Positions 50,229 through 60,671 of a stretch of DNA of 64,000 nt are shown here, one piece after another. The translations under genes were made by a program, and so were the position numbers. The stretch comes from Rhizomucor pusillus (taxonomy: Eukaryota > Mucoromycota > Mucoromycetes > Mucorales > Lichtheimiaceae). The first letter of the stretch is position 1. The number at the start of each line of letters is the position of its first letter. The stretch is from the NCBI GenBank assembly GCA_900175165.2, contig FWWN02000334.1, positions 1-64,000 of the forward strand, given 5' to 3'. The notes under the pieces were generated by a model. That model searched no databases. It had not been told where the DNA came from and saw only the letters and a program-made list of their open reading frames with translations.

Positions 50229-51972
50229 ATGCTCTTCTTGCTCGGTGTGCACGCTGCACTGCTGGCAGGAACAGCATCTCTGATCAATCGCAATGTTCCT
50301 GAGCCCTATATGGTATAAGCTCGAGATCTGCGAAAAGCTTTGACTGATGGGTCTTAACGATGATCGTGGTGACAAGGACGAGATATTCCACATACCACAG
50401 GCGCAGAGATACTGTGCCGGTGACTACTTTACATGGGATCCGAAATTAACAACACCTCCTGGGCTGTAAGATGAAAATCAAGAGATTATCTGTGTGACAT
50501 TTTATCTCATTTATGTTCTTGTATAAAGATATGTAATAAGTGATATCGTTTCGAAAGCGGGTAGATTGGCGGGCATGGACCTCTGCGCGTCGCCTAGCCA
50601 TCTGCGTTCTGTCAACCTCGTATTTTCGATTTGCTTATACCCCGTCCTGTGTCGTATATTGACGATTCTGCATCCTCCGTGCAATGAAACTAAACGTCAA
50701 CTCTATGCCCTTGCACTTGTCTGGTTCCCCGTATTGAACTTCTTCAACTATTTGTACTATACGGATGCGGGATCAACTCTTTTTGTCCTTTTGACATACA
50801 TGCTCGTGAAAGAAAAGTGCTATAGGCTCGCCGGTCTGGTAAGCGTGTTGCAAAAGTTTTCCCGATATTACACAAGGTCCAAGCCTAAGCTTATATTTTG
50901 CGTAGGTTGCGATAGTGGCAACGACGTTTCGGCAGACAAATATCATTTGGGTCTGTTTCTTTGCTGCAATTGCTGTAATCGATATCTTGTCGAAAGAAAA
51001 GAAATCAGTAGATATTCCCTGCAGGGGGCTTACAGGTCCTAGTGAGTGACGCTGCGGATGGATCGTTGGTGATGGAACCCTTACCATAGTAATTGCAGCG
51101 CATGCCATCCGCTTGGCAGCAGACTTGATTTCTACCACGTTACACGACATGCCTGCCATTCTCTGGCAGCTATGTGTCTTCATGCTGGCAGTCATTGGCT
51201 TTGCAGGCTTCTTACTGTGGAACGGCGGTATCGTGTTGGGAGACAAATCCAACCACGTTGCTGGGTTGCATTTTCCACAACTGTTCTACTTTTCGAGTTT
51301 TCTATCTGTATTTGCAGCACCATGGATACTGACCACTTCCGCTGTTAAACATATTGTTACATGGATTTTGCAGCCAAATTTCAAGAGAGGTCTGATCTTG
51401 ATGGGATCATATGCTGTTGCTCTATATTCTGTGGACAGACACACGTAAGTTTGCTAGATCATTTGTGCTCCTGATCGATATTGACCGCTGCTTTTAAGGT
51501 ACGAGCATCCTTTTCTGCTGAGCGATAACCGGCATTATAGCTTCTATGTCTGGCGTAAAATATATCGCAGGCACTGGAGTGTGCGATACCTCCTCATTCC
51601 TGCCTACATTATCAGTGGTGCAATTAACTTGCAAGCTCTAGGTAAGAGAGAGAAAGAGTATATTCTACTATGAAACATCAAGATTTCTAACAAGCTATCT
51701 TTGCAGCGAGAAATCAAACACTGTGGACAGTGGTGGGTTTCATTGTATCCACCATGCTCACCCTCGTGCCAAGCCCGCTCTTGGAGTTCCGCTATTTCAT
51801 TATTCCTTTCCTGCTATATACGTTGCATTTGGGACCTCCTCGAAATCTATGGCGGACCATCCTCGCCATGGGAATATTCTTAACGATACACGCTGCAACC
51901 GTCTATGCATTCATTTGCAAGCCGTTCGAATGGCCTCAGGAACCGGGCCAAATACAGCGGTTCATGTGGTAG
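50229..51972 (+). CDS. ALG10: Dol-P-Glc alpha-1,2-glucosyltransferase
   Basis: Adds the third and last glucose to the lipid-linked N-glycan precursor in the ER lumen, using the dolichyl-phosphate-glucose made by ALG5. Seven exons: 50229-50312, 50377-50465, 50565-50838, 50906-51041, 51090-51444, 51499-51641, 51707-51972; 448 aa, normal for the family. Conserved parts: [17 protein letters not shown] and [13 protein letters not shown] near the N terminus (acidic catalytic loop), [65 protein letters not shown] and the end IQRFMW. About twelve hydrophobic helices. The first two exons are short but encode the essential DEIFH loop, so the gene starts at 50229, not at the long frame near 50566. Confidence 0.94.
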
Positions 51973-52494
51973 CATAAATGGTATTCTTATATACAACCCC
52001 AATCGTTAATACAATACAAATACTGCTTTTGCGGAAACGATATGTGTAATATGGATGATTTTCTACATAATAGCTCATCAGATAGCAGACATATTTTCAG
52101 TTCCACGAAGCAATAACTTTTTCCAAATATAGGATTTAAAAGGTATGGCATTTGAAAATTCACAAATCGCATCGTCAATTGTTACTTTGTCGGAATCCCG
52201 AATGTCCCCGCCGTAACTAGATGTACAAGCCGTTAGTCTGTCACTCAAACCGGTGACAATGTGAAAGATAACGACCACAGTTCTTCCAGCTGATCAAATC
52301 AGCTCCAGCGAGCAAGCCGTGCAAGCAAATACAGGATAAAATAAGTTTTCTTTGATTTACATATTGCTTGGGCTGATTGGATCAAACCAATCCTCCAGAG
52401 ATAGCATTTTGCTTCCAAGCAAAGACAATAAATACATATCATGTAACACTAATTAGCTCTTTTCTGTGATCCTTGCTTGAGCGCGCACAAAGAG
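51973..52494. other. Intergenic between ALG10 and the methyltransferase gene
   Basis: About 520 nt; AT-rich, no credible frame, no repeat or RNA recognised. Confidence 0.5.
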
Positions 52495-53587
52495 ATGGTA
52501 CAACTTGATGAGTATATCAGACAGTCACACAGGCACAGCACAAGTTACGACATAAAAGGTAAGACAAACTTGCCCGTCCCTGTAGAGTTTCCCGATATAC
52601 CTACGATCTCTGACATGCAAGAAGAACATTACGATTGCCTCAAGGATGAGAAGCTCTTGAAATTCTACAGGGACTACGCCGGCTTCAACGATCGCGACGA
52701 GCTCCAGAGACACTTCACGTCCATTCAGAACAAGATCCTTCGGGTGAGAGCACGAAGTGGGGGGCGGGGGGAAAGGAAAGCAGAGGAAGAGAAAAGGGAA
52801 GGTGTACACACCGGATCAAAGACAGTGCTGACAGAGAGACACGTAGGGCGGACAATCGTACAGGTGCATTGAAGGACTTAGATTCGCATACTCACGATTA
52901 TCGCTTCGATTCTACTATAACAGAATCCTGGAAATCGGCAAGACCGAAAAGGAGCCATTGTTGATAGACATCGGATGCTGCACAGGTACGCGGATTTACG
53001 GGACATGCCGATTGGCGCGGAACAGTTGGTGAAACAACGAGGTGAATATTTTAATACTCAACCATTTAGGCACTGACCTGCGAATGCTCGTGTGGGAGGG
53101 ATACCCTGCTGAATACCTTGTGGGGTCTGACATTAATGCGCACTTTATCGACTGCGGATACGATCTATTTCGTGACAGAAACAACTGCAAGATCACGTTC
53201 TTTGTTGGCGATGTCTTTGATCCGGAGCCTTCTGCTAAATACCGTCACCGCGCGGCAGTCGTGAACGCCGGAAGCGTCATCCATTTGCTGAACAGTATCG
53301 AGAGCATCCGTGAATTTGTTCGACGTATCGCTAACCTACTGAGACCTGGCGGTATATTCGTCGGATCGCACATGGGTGCTGATCACACTATATCTGTCTT
53401 CCGTGAAGACTATAACGTCTCGAAGCAATACGCAAGCGCACAAGATCTCCAAAAGATCCTCGAGGACGAAAACTTTACAAATGTCGAGATAACAAGCCAA
53501 CCTCGCAAGCCTCAGAAAGGACTCGTGGTTAAAGGCTTCCAACCGATGTGGATGCAATTCTGCGCTGTCTATAATCCATCTCAGTAA
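52495..53587 (+). CDS. SAM-dependent methyltransferase (class I)
   Basis: Exons 52495-52743, 52847-52985 and 53070-53587 give 301 aa. The SAM site is clear: LLIDIGCCTGTDLRMLVWEG (motif I), VGSDINAHFI with the acidic ribose-binding residue, FFVGDVF, then VVNAGSVIHLL and LLRPGGIFVGSHMG. The N-terminal helix-rich part (DYAGFNDRDELQRHFTSIQN) and the SYRCIEGLRFAYSRL before motif I match fungal small-molecule methyltransferases, a group found beside secondary-metabolite genes. Here the neighbours are housekeeping genes, so the substrate cannot be inferred. The exon 2 acceptor at 52845-52846 is the only one that keeps YRCIE in frame. Confidence 0.85.
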
Positions 53588-53632
53588 AAACATAGCTACT
53601 TGATATAATCGTAATAAATCATGCAAACTTTA

Positions 53633-54194
53633 TTAGTCTCCACTGGCACAGCCTCGGCATCCGCAATGTACACATTCCACTCGTTTGCCTTCCTGCAGCT
53701 TTTCCTTGGGTACACGGCAGATACACGTCGTGCCAAAGTTGGTATCGCGCGGCTGAATACATCGCAAACAGCAGAGCTTCTCAAAACCAGGCTGCCAAAA
53801 GAGAGAGAATGGTCAGAAATGATCCTTTGTAAAAGTCACAGCAAATTCAACCCACCTTTCGCCACTTTGCAATGAGATTCGCATCTGCGTATTTGTGCTT
53901 CACAAGGTAATCATACAATTCCCGAGAGATTGCTTTACGCTTGTAGTAGAGATCGTAGATATATCGTGAGCGCTGGTGATGAATGCGGAATACCGGCCAC
54001 GCACTTTCGACAATGCGTTTACCCTCGTGGGGCTCATTTTCAACTAGTGATCAAACGATTAGTCGCATGTCAGATTGACTTTTTTAAGTCAACGTACTTT
54101 CTTTCATTTTCCTCGCAAACTCTTCAAGCGTCGGCTCAATGTCATCGAAACCTTCTGGTGGACGTTTCGTCCTCTGTGTTCTTATTTTTGGCAT
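53633..54194 (-). CDS. BUD31: Pre-mRNA splicing factor Bud31 (G10 family)
   Basis: Small zinc-binding subunit of the activated spliceosome. Exons on minus 54098-54194, 53856-54043 and 53633-53791 give 147 aa; the animal protein has 144. The sequence is almost invariant: [20 protein letters not shown] at the start, [40 protein letters not shown], and the C-terminal Cys-rich part [18 protein letters not shown] and [14 protein letters not shown], which coordinates the zinc cluster. Borders are GT-AG. Tail-to-tail with the methyltransferase, 45 nt apart. Confidence 0.98.
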
Positions 54195-54692
54195 GGTGTT
54201 GGAAGTTGCAAAAGGATGCGATCAAGGAAAAGAAGAAAAATAGGGAAAAGAACCTTCGACGAAACCAGCAGCGGCGGGACTAACCACCACGAAATTAATG
54301 CAACGATTGCAGCAGGCAAAGAGAAGAGTTATTTCCAGCAAGAAATACAACTTGTTCCAAGAATAGAGTCCCTATTCAGCTAGACGCTTCTCTCATGTTA
54401 TAATTATTCTTGATTGGAACGATGATATAACAACCGGGTGTGATGCATTATCTGGTGAGTTTGTCCGTTCCCAACTCTGACCCTTTGTGATGATTGTAAA
54501 TCCAGACCTTCCCAGGTAAAGGCATTCACGTTAAGGATGAGACAATGAAAGGAACATATAATTATCTCGATATATAGTGAAGTAGGAAAGATATACAGGA
54601 TAACCTTGTTTCCAGTGGCTTATTGATGCTCGCTGCATTGACGACAAGTAACACGAGCCAGTTTGGGCGTTTCAGGTGCAAGCGACAGATCG
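54195..54692. promoter_or_regulatory. Divergent promoter region of BUD31 and the mitochondrial carrier
   Basis: About 500 nt, no gene. A-rich on the left (54225-54260), as a T-rich tract upstream of BUD31 on the minus strand. Confidence 0.45.
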
Positions 54693-55637
54693 ATGGACTT
54701 TGATGGATACTACATTTTTGCGTCAAGTGTCGCCGCCCTGGTAGCCCGAATATGTACTCATCCTAGTACGTTGAGAGAGCACGTCAATGTTGAATTTGCT
54801 GGAGTCTGACGTTCGCCATTCCTCCTAGTTGATACTATCAAAACCCGGCTCCAGGTTTCAAGCGGGACGGACGAGCATATCTTTCGACGGATATTCCACA
54901 CAGCATCGCCTATTCAGATTGTCCGCTCACTGTATCGCGGTCTACCGGTGACACTGGTGTTTTCTGTGCCTGCGCTTTCTGTCTACTTGACATGCTACGA
55001 GACGACGAAGAAATACCTTGATTCACACGGCATAAAGAATGATGCCATGTTGAACCATTTGATATCAGGATGCATGGCCGAAGTCGCAGCGGGTGTGCTG
55101 TTCACGCCAATGGAAGTTATGAAGAACAGGCTTCAAACACAAAGCATAGCAACGCAAGCTGACATGTCCCTTGCACGCCAAATCTACAAGACAGAGGGCA
55201 TCCGAGGGTTCTTTCGAGGATACTGGATGGGCTTGGCCGTGTTCGTGCCTCACACCATGACCTACTTTGCAACGTACGAGCAATTTAAGATGATGTATGC
55301 AAATTATCTTGGACACGGAAAAATTGTTGGAGATGCAGCTCAGCTACCGCTAAGTGCATATCTCTTGTGCTCCGGTGCGGCGGGAACGCTCGGTATTTGT
55401 CTCTCAACGCCTCTAGATATTGTAAAAACGCGCTGGCAGATATCTGCAAGCGAACAAGGTCGAGCATTCCGCCAAGGACCAATTGAAATAGCTAGACACA
55501 TGTGGAAGGAAGAAGGCCGCTGTCGTGCATTTACAAAAGGTCTGGCAACTAGAATAGCGTGGGGTATCCCAACTACAGCCATTAGCATGACTGTCTTCGA
55601 ATACCTAAAGGACTGGCGGCAAGCTAGCCATCAATAA
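54693..55637 (+). CDS. Mitochondrial carrier family (SLC25) protein
   Basis: Inner-membrane metabolite carrier. Exons 54693-54765 and 54829-55637 give 293 aa, the family's usual size. The three Px[DE]xx[KR]xR repeats are present: HPIDTIKTRLQV, TPMEVMKNRLQT and TPLDIVKTRWQI, each followed by the second helix of its repeat (IRGFFRGYWMGLAVFVPHTM; CRAFTKGLATRIAWGIPTTA). The Glu in repeat 2 is allowed by the consensus. I cannot assign a substrate from these residues. The intron splits the first repeat directly after the Pro; the 5' ATG is the first in frame. Confidence 0.92.
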
Positions 55638-55827
55638 CAAGAACGACAATTATAGTTACTTTATTTTAAGCAAAAAGAACAAAAAGCAGGAGTGGGCATC
55701 ATTTCTGTTGGATGCAACAACGAACAACAACAAAACAACAAGGAATGTTGTAAAATATAATGGATTTGTGTACTCCCAAACCATATAGAATAAGGAGGAA
55801 TAGGAAACTTTTTATATGCTTGTTAAC

Positions 55828-56760
55828 TTAAAAGAGAGCGACTGCAGCCAAAACAACCGATGCAAGGGACATGCCGACAGTAACGTGGACCATGGATGCA
55901 CCGGAAGCGTGGCTAGATGAGCTGCTTGAACCAGACTTGGAAGCGCTGGCGCTTGCAGAAGCTTGCTTGTTGCCAACGTTGGTTTGGCTTGCAGCGGAGG
56001 ATGCAGAGTGACCAGAGGCAGAGGCGCTGCCAAAGGCCTTGGATGCACCGGAAGCTCCAGCAGATGGTGCGGCAGACTGAGAGGTTGCAGCAGCGCGGCC
56101 GACAGAGGGCATACCGTTGAACATGGCTGGCTCAGCGTCCTTTTCAGTTACTTCTTCCTCCTCGTCTCCGTTGGCAAGCTCTGCGTCTTGACCGTCTTCA
56201 GCGTCCTTCTTGGCTGCGACTGCCTCGTCGCCGTCCTCTGCCTCGTCGCCATCTTCGGCGCTAGGCTTGGTAGCCTTGCTGGAGGAGTGCTTCTCAGAGC
56301 TATCGCTGTCTTCTTCGTCGACGGCTTCTTCATCAGCCTCATCCCCTTCCTCCTCAGCAACAGCGTCAGTAGCTTCTGGAGCGTCGCCATCTGCGGTTTC
56401 CGTTACCATAACGATTTCCGTCATAGTGACAGGGTCTTCTTCTATGTCTTCGTTTTCTTCGGGCTCAGCTTCGTCGCCTTCCTCGTCCGCAGCGGCAACG
56501 GCAGTCTCTTCTTCGCCAGCAGAGGCCTTGCTTGCAGAGGCACCACCAGTCTTGGCATCGTCGACGGCAAGTTCCTGGGGATGGAAAGCGACGACGTGGC
56601 CGCCTCTTGCAGCCTCGCGCTCGGCGGCGCGTGCTACATACCATCGGCGAATACACGATTAAGTCTTTTTTATTGCAATGATATTTAGCCGTGCTTAACT
56701 GCAATTACCGATGGTTACTGTAAGCGCGAGCAGGATAATGTAGATCTTTGTCGAGCGCAT
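55828..56760 (-). CDS. Secreted acidic, Ser/Ala-rich, probably GPI-anchored protein
   Basis: Exons on minus 56709-56760 and 55828-56633 give 285 aa. MRSTKIYIILLALTVTIARA is a signal peptide encoded across the intron. The middle (residues 50-180) is extremely acidic, with Glu/Asp runs such as EEEGDEADEEAVDEEDSD. The C-terminal part is Ser/Ala-rich (ASASASASKSGSSSSSSHAS) and ends in MVHVTVGMSLASVVLAAVALF, a GPI-attachment type tail. No catalytic domain. It is probably a cell-surface protein, perhaps ion-binding; this is inference from composition only. A conserved-looking HVVAFHPQELAVDD follows the signal peptide. Confidence 0.75.
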
Positions 56761-58124
56761 GTCGTGCTTTCACAGGCAGAGAAGAGAGTAAGATAGACAA
56801 CACTTGCGAGTTAACAATTTATTTATATCGAAAAATGTATGCATTGCAATTGTAACGGTCGGTTCTTTTCACCAGGAATTTTATTGCTTTCCCTTCCACC
56901 CAAGGCATACGCTAGATAAGGTCTGTATAATCGCGTGCAAGTTTCCACCAGTATCGGAGCAAAAGGCGGCGGTGGCCTTGTCTTTGCATGCACGGATGAT
57001 ATGTTAATTCCCGTTTTGCCTTTTGTTGCATGTAGTTGGATTGAGTTAGCAGGAGGGAGGAGGCATGTCGACTGGGGAAAATCCAGGGAAATTTTTCGGT
57101 GTGGCCGTCGTTATCACAACAGCAACAGCAGCAGCAATATACAGCAGCATACCTTTTCACTGGTGTGTGTCTTTCCCAGGCGCAAAATGCTGATGTTTGC
57201 ATGGCCCCCCTTTCCATCATCAAAACAGATCGCCGTCGCTGCCGTCTCTGAAGCTTGAAAACTGAACCAGATAATGCCAAATCACTTTCTCTCCTGTGAC
57301 ACGCTATAATTGGCTTCGTTGAAATACAAGACCATTGTTCTGCCTCGCACTGCAAGTATCGACTTGCATGCAGCAGTGGCACTCTTCATCTTTACGTTTT
57401 CAGGTCTAGAGTGCATGTACCACAGACTCGGAGACTTGGCGATCTTTTGCAAACGCTCTGATAAAACGATAGCTGCTAACTATCGTTATAAATGTGGCAT
57501 AACTTGCCCTGGATGTTGTATTATATTCCGTCCTGAAATGTGGAAGAATGTATCGCGACAAAAGTGCTATGAACACGCACGGAAAGCCACCGCGATAGAT
57601 GCTCTAGCTACTGTCGGTGGTTCCAGCCAATTCCCCCGTGCCCAAATGAGATATCCTCGAATAGATTCTCGAATCCCCCAACCCCAACTTTGTGATAGGG
57701 GATGCAATCAATGGATCTCTATTCTCGAGAACAAGGTCTAACGTCAACCTGACTTCATCCACCGGCAAAACCTTCAAATCGCAAGCTTTGAAATGCCCAT
57801 TAATTCATCTCATGCATTGTGCTGAAGGTTCAAATGCCACGATCCAATGGCAATATTCACTGGGCAAGGATCTCGACAGTGCATGGTGTAATATCCCGGC
57901 TCGTGTGGTGGTGGGTTATCTTTGAGGGTTTCTGTTCCGAAACGTTGGGCAGAAACAGCTTGATGAGTAAGATTGCAGGATACGCCTTTGGATTGGCTAC
58001 ATCCTTGCTGACAGATGACAGTGGAGTTTTCTTCGGGCGTTCGGTGCGCAGCAATGACAAACCTTGTCGATCCGACTTGTATAAAAGCCCTGGCACAGGC
58101 GTCTTCTTTCACTTCAACTCGTTT
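56761..58124. other. Intergenic region (1.36 kb) before sulfiredoxin
   Basis: It separates two divergent genes. The longest frame (57310-57741, +) has 143 codons but an unnatural composition and no family resemblance, so I do not call it. AGC/AAC triplets lie at 57118-57145. Otherwise nothing recognised. Confidence 0.5.
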
Positions 58125-58666
58125 ATGCTATCTCGTTTACTGCTGCGAAGAACAATGTCTACTGAAACTACTCGTCAACAGAACAAAGTCGATAACTACT
58201 CTATCCATGGCAACAGCGTGGAAGAGGTAAATGAGTCTCCCCCTTTATTCCTTGTTTTCTGAATTTACGATGCTTATGCACAATGCCTTGGCTTTGTGTA
58301 GGTATACGATATCCCAATGTCTGCTATCAACAGACCTATACCGTCCATCCTCGATCGAGAAAAAGTTGAACAGATGAAGAAGGCACTGGAAAGCGAAGAA
58401 CACAAAGATGATCTCACACCGATCGTAAGTTGCCACAATAGTCTTATCAGATCTTTACTTCGATGCTAAACCGTATATTGCTATAGGATGTGCATCATGT
58501 GCAATACAAAGGCCAAGATTATTACTTTGCATTTGGCGGATGCCATCGATGGGCAGCACACAAAGAATTGGGCAAGGATACGATCAAAGGCAAACTCATC
58601 AACACGCCACCGGCCATGATTAAGACCTACCTGGGATCTTCAACACCTTTCAAAGACGATGCATAG
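58125..58666 (+). CDS. SRX1: Sulfiredoxin
   Basis: Reduces the cysteine sulfinic acid of over-oxidised 2-Cys peroxiredoxins using ATP. Exons 58125-58226, 58302-58424 and 58487-58666 give 134 aa from the first Met or 124 aa from the Met at 58155. Family motifs: VYDIPMSAINRPIPSILDRE, then DLTPIDVHHV and YYFAFGGCHRWAAHKELGK, in which FGGCHR holds the catalytic Cys. The first ten residues (MLSRLLLRRT) are basic and hydrophobic, like the beginning of a mitochondrial presequence, while the second Met would give a cytosolic form. Borders are GT-AG. Confidence 0.96.
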
Positions 58667-58751
58667 ATAGACAAGAATTCATAGATAAAACAAATCATGT
58701 TACCCTTCGCTGTTCCGCTATTCAGTTACATGTAATGGTACTGTAACTAGT

Positions 58752-60274
58752 CTAATGTGTTGAGAACCGGTCATTTTCACCGGGACAACGAATTTGCAGA
58801 TTGGGATCGTATGCTAAAATCTCCGGCTTCTCAGAACTATGCATAAAAAGCATATTCCAGTAGGACTATATGTAAGGGCATCAAATTAGGAAATGAAATC
58901 CCACGCACTCGGAGGTTCCTACTTACTTTGGCAAAGAATTGATGTCCAACAACGTTTGGATGGAAACCATCCAAATCGCTATGTAAAAGGTCAGGTTAGT
59001 CAAACGTGATTCTCGTCGTTTTTCTGCTCTCCAACCTTAAAGCATGAACCGGTATTTTGTTAATGTCGGGACTGAAAGGTTGGTACACGACAGTAAAATC
59101 TTCGGATGAAGAGTATTTCTTTGCAAGCGCCTTGAGCTGGTTGTTGAAAAGTTCCACGTTGAGCTTGATGAGAATGGATCCGGCGGGGACTTTGCAGCAG
59201 TAGCATTCCTTGTCTTGCACATCCAGCTTCTTGTTTTTGAAAAATTTGCGATAGCCTGGTTCGTTGTCGGTTACCTTGATGGTTTCCTCAATGTGCAACA
59301 TGCCAACTATTTTTTTTTTCTCCGTGAGCCATAAAATCAGCAGCCGTTGCCCAGAGACGCACTTGCCTAGATTAACAAAGGCATTTTTTACATTTTTCTT
59401 GAGTAAGGCTAGACCCTGGTCCATCCGTGCAAAGTAATCGATGAATGTAAAGCCTGGCATGCACGAGACAGATAGGTCATTGAGACCTATGTATATCGTG
59501 ATAAATTTCCATTTATCCTCCAGTTCCGTGCCTAAGCCGAACTTTTGTGTCAAATAGTTTGCCTGCTCTGTGAATCTCTTGCTTGTCGATGCAGGAATAG
59601 CGGCATTGAAGTCTTGCAACGTTTCACTAGAAAAACAACGCAGACAGCTCATGCACATTCGTTCGCTTCTCCGGAGATGATTTGTATTATACTCACTTGC
59701 GCTTAGATGTCAGACAGAAAAATGTTTCTAATTATAAAGATCAGGCTCAATCCGTCACCATATGCATGTCGCTTTTACCTTTGCAGATAGGCATTTGTTC
59801 TACGCCTTTGGAAGGCCCAAGAAGTGGTTCGCTGGTATAGTGCTGGATGAAGTTGGGAACAGTAATTGCTCCTGGGTCCTAAAGTCGTTTGTCAAGATTT
59901 TCCCGCAATGACGGTAAGAGTTGATTACTCGCTTACACCTCCAGCATCGAAACTTAGACCTCGATACTCTTTAAATTGATCCTCGTGCAAATACGGTGTC
60001 TCGATGTTCTTGGCTGCGACGCCAGCTGAGATGCTGTCGCAAAATATATCATGTAAGATTATTGAAACAATACCTATAGTCCTCCTTTATACCTATCGCC
60101 TATAGTAGCGACGATTTCGATATCGTCAGGACGAAGATCATGTACACTCGACGGTTTCGGCCGCTTGTTCAGTTTCGGGCACTGGTTAATGGACGAGGCA
60201 TAGACTGGGCCATCTGCTGCAGAGACCGCCACTGGGATTAATAAAAGAGAGGATATTAAGAATAACTTGAACAT
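58752..60274 (-). CDS. Secreted GDSL/SGNH phospholipase-B-like hydrolase
   Basis: Relatives are membrane or secreted phospholipase B1-type lipases and esterases. Eight exons on minus: 60093-60274, 59937-60033, 59779-59878, 59697-59727, 59367-59626, 59036-59306, 58927-58978, 58752-58865; 368 aa. MFKLFLISSLLLIPVAVSAA is a signal peptide. SGNH blocks: IVATIGDSISAG with the nucleophile Ser, FDAGGD, ITIYIGLNDLSVSC with the block III Asn, and SDLDGFHPNVVGHQ with the catalytic Asp-x2-His. The C terminus WNMLFMHSSEK fits the family's LWNNM end. Exon 4 has only 31 nt. The intron at 59307-59366 uses a GC donor, is 60 nt and stop-free, and its removal restores FVNLVGMLHIEE. The 59035 donor is GTTGGA, the weakest of the model. 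Confidence 0.88.
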
Positions 60275-60671
60275 GGGAAAACAGAATGCGCCCTTTTTTC
60301 TTTTCTCGAACTTTGAAAACTTGTTTTTAAGTACTTGCGGAGGATCCGTGCAGACTTAGGGAGAATATGCCTGCTACCTTTCCTAATACCCCTGAGTTGC
60401 TCCTTTTCGACCTCCCCAGGTCTTTACACGCTCCATTGCAACTTCACAAAGCTGGAGAGGCGCGGGAAGCACGCACGTATCTCTTTAACGAATACGCCGC
60501 AGTTAATACATTGCCTGATGAAAGCTCAAATGTTGACAACTCCGCGCTGCAGGAGCTGCTTTCACGTCTGTAGGGCACGATAATATTACACATGGTAAGA
60601 CGAAGATAACAATAAGACGATAATATGCTTGAAATAAAAATACAAGAAAGATAAAAGCAGCCAAGCAAAAC
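60275..60671. other. Intergenic between the GDSL lipase and RhoGAP genes
   Basis: About 400 nt holding the lipase promoter and the RhoGAP 3' region. No gene seen. Confidence 0.5.

Noticed and set aside
52560..52586. Possible 27-nt intron (GTAAGA to TAG) in the methyltransferase first exon
   Set aside because: Too short for splicing, and the frame is open through it.
57310..57741. 143-codon frame on the plus strand
   Set aside because: Composition is unlike protein, no family resemblance, and no splice-linked exons on either side.
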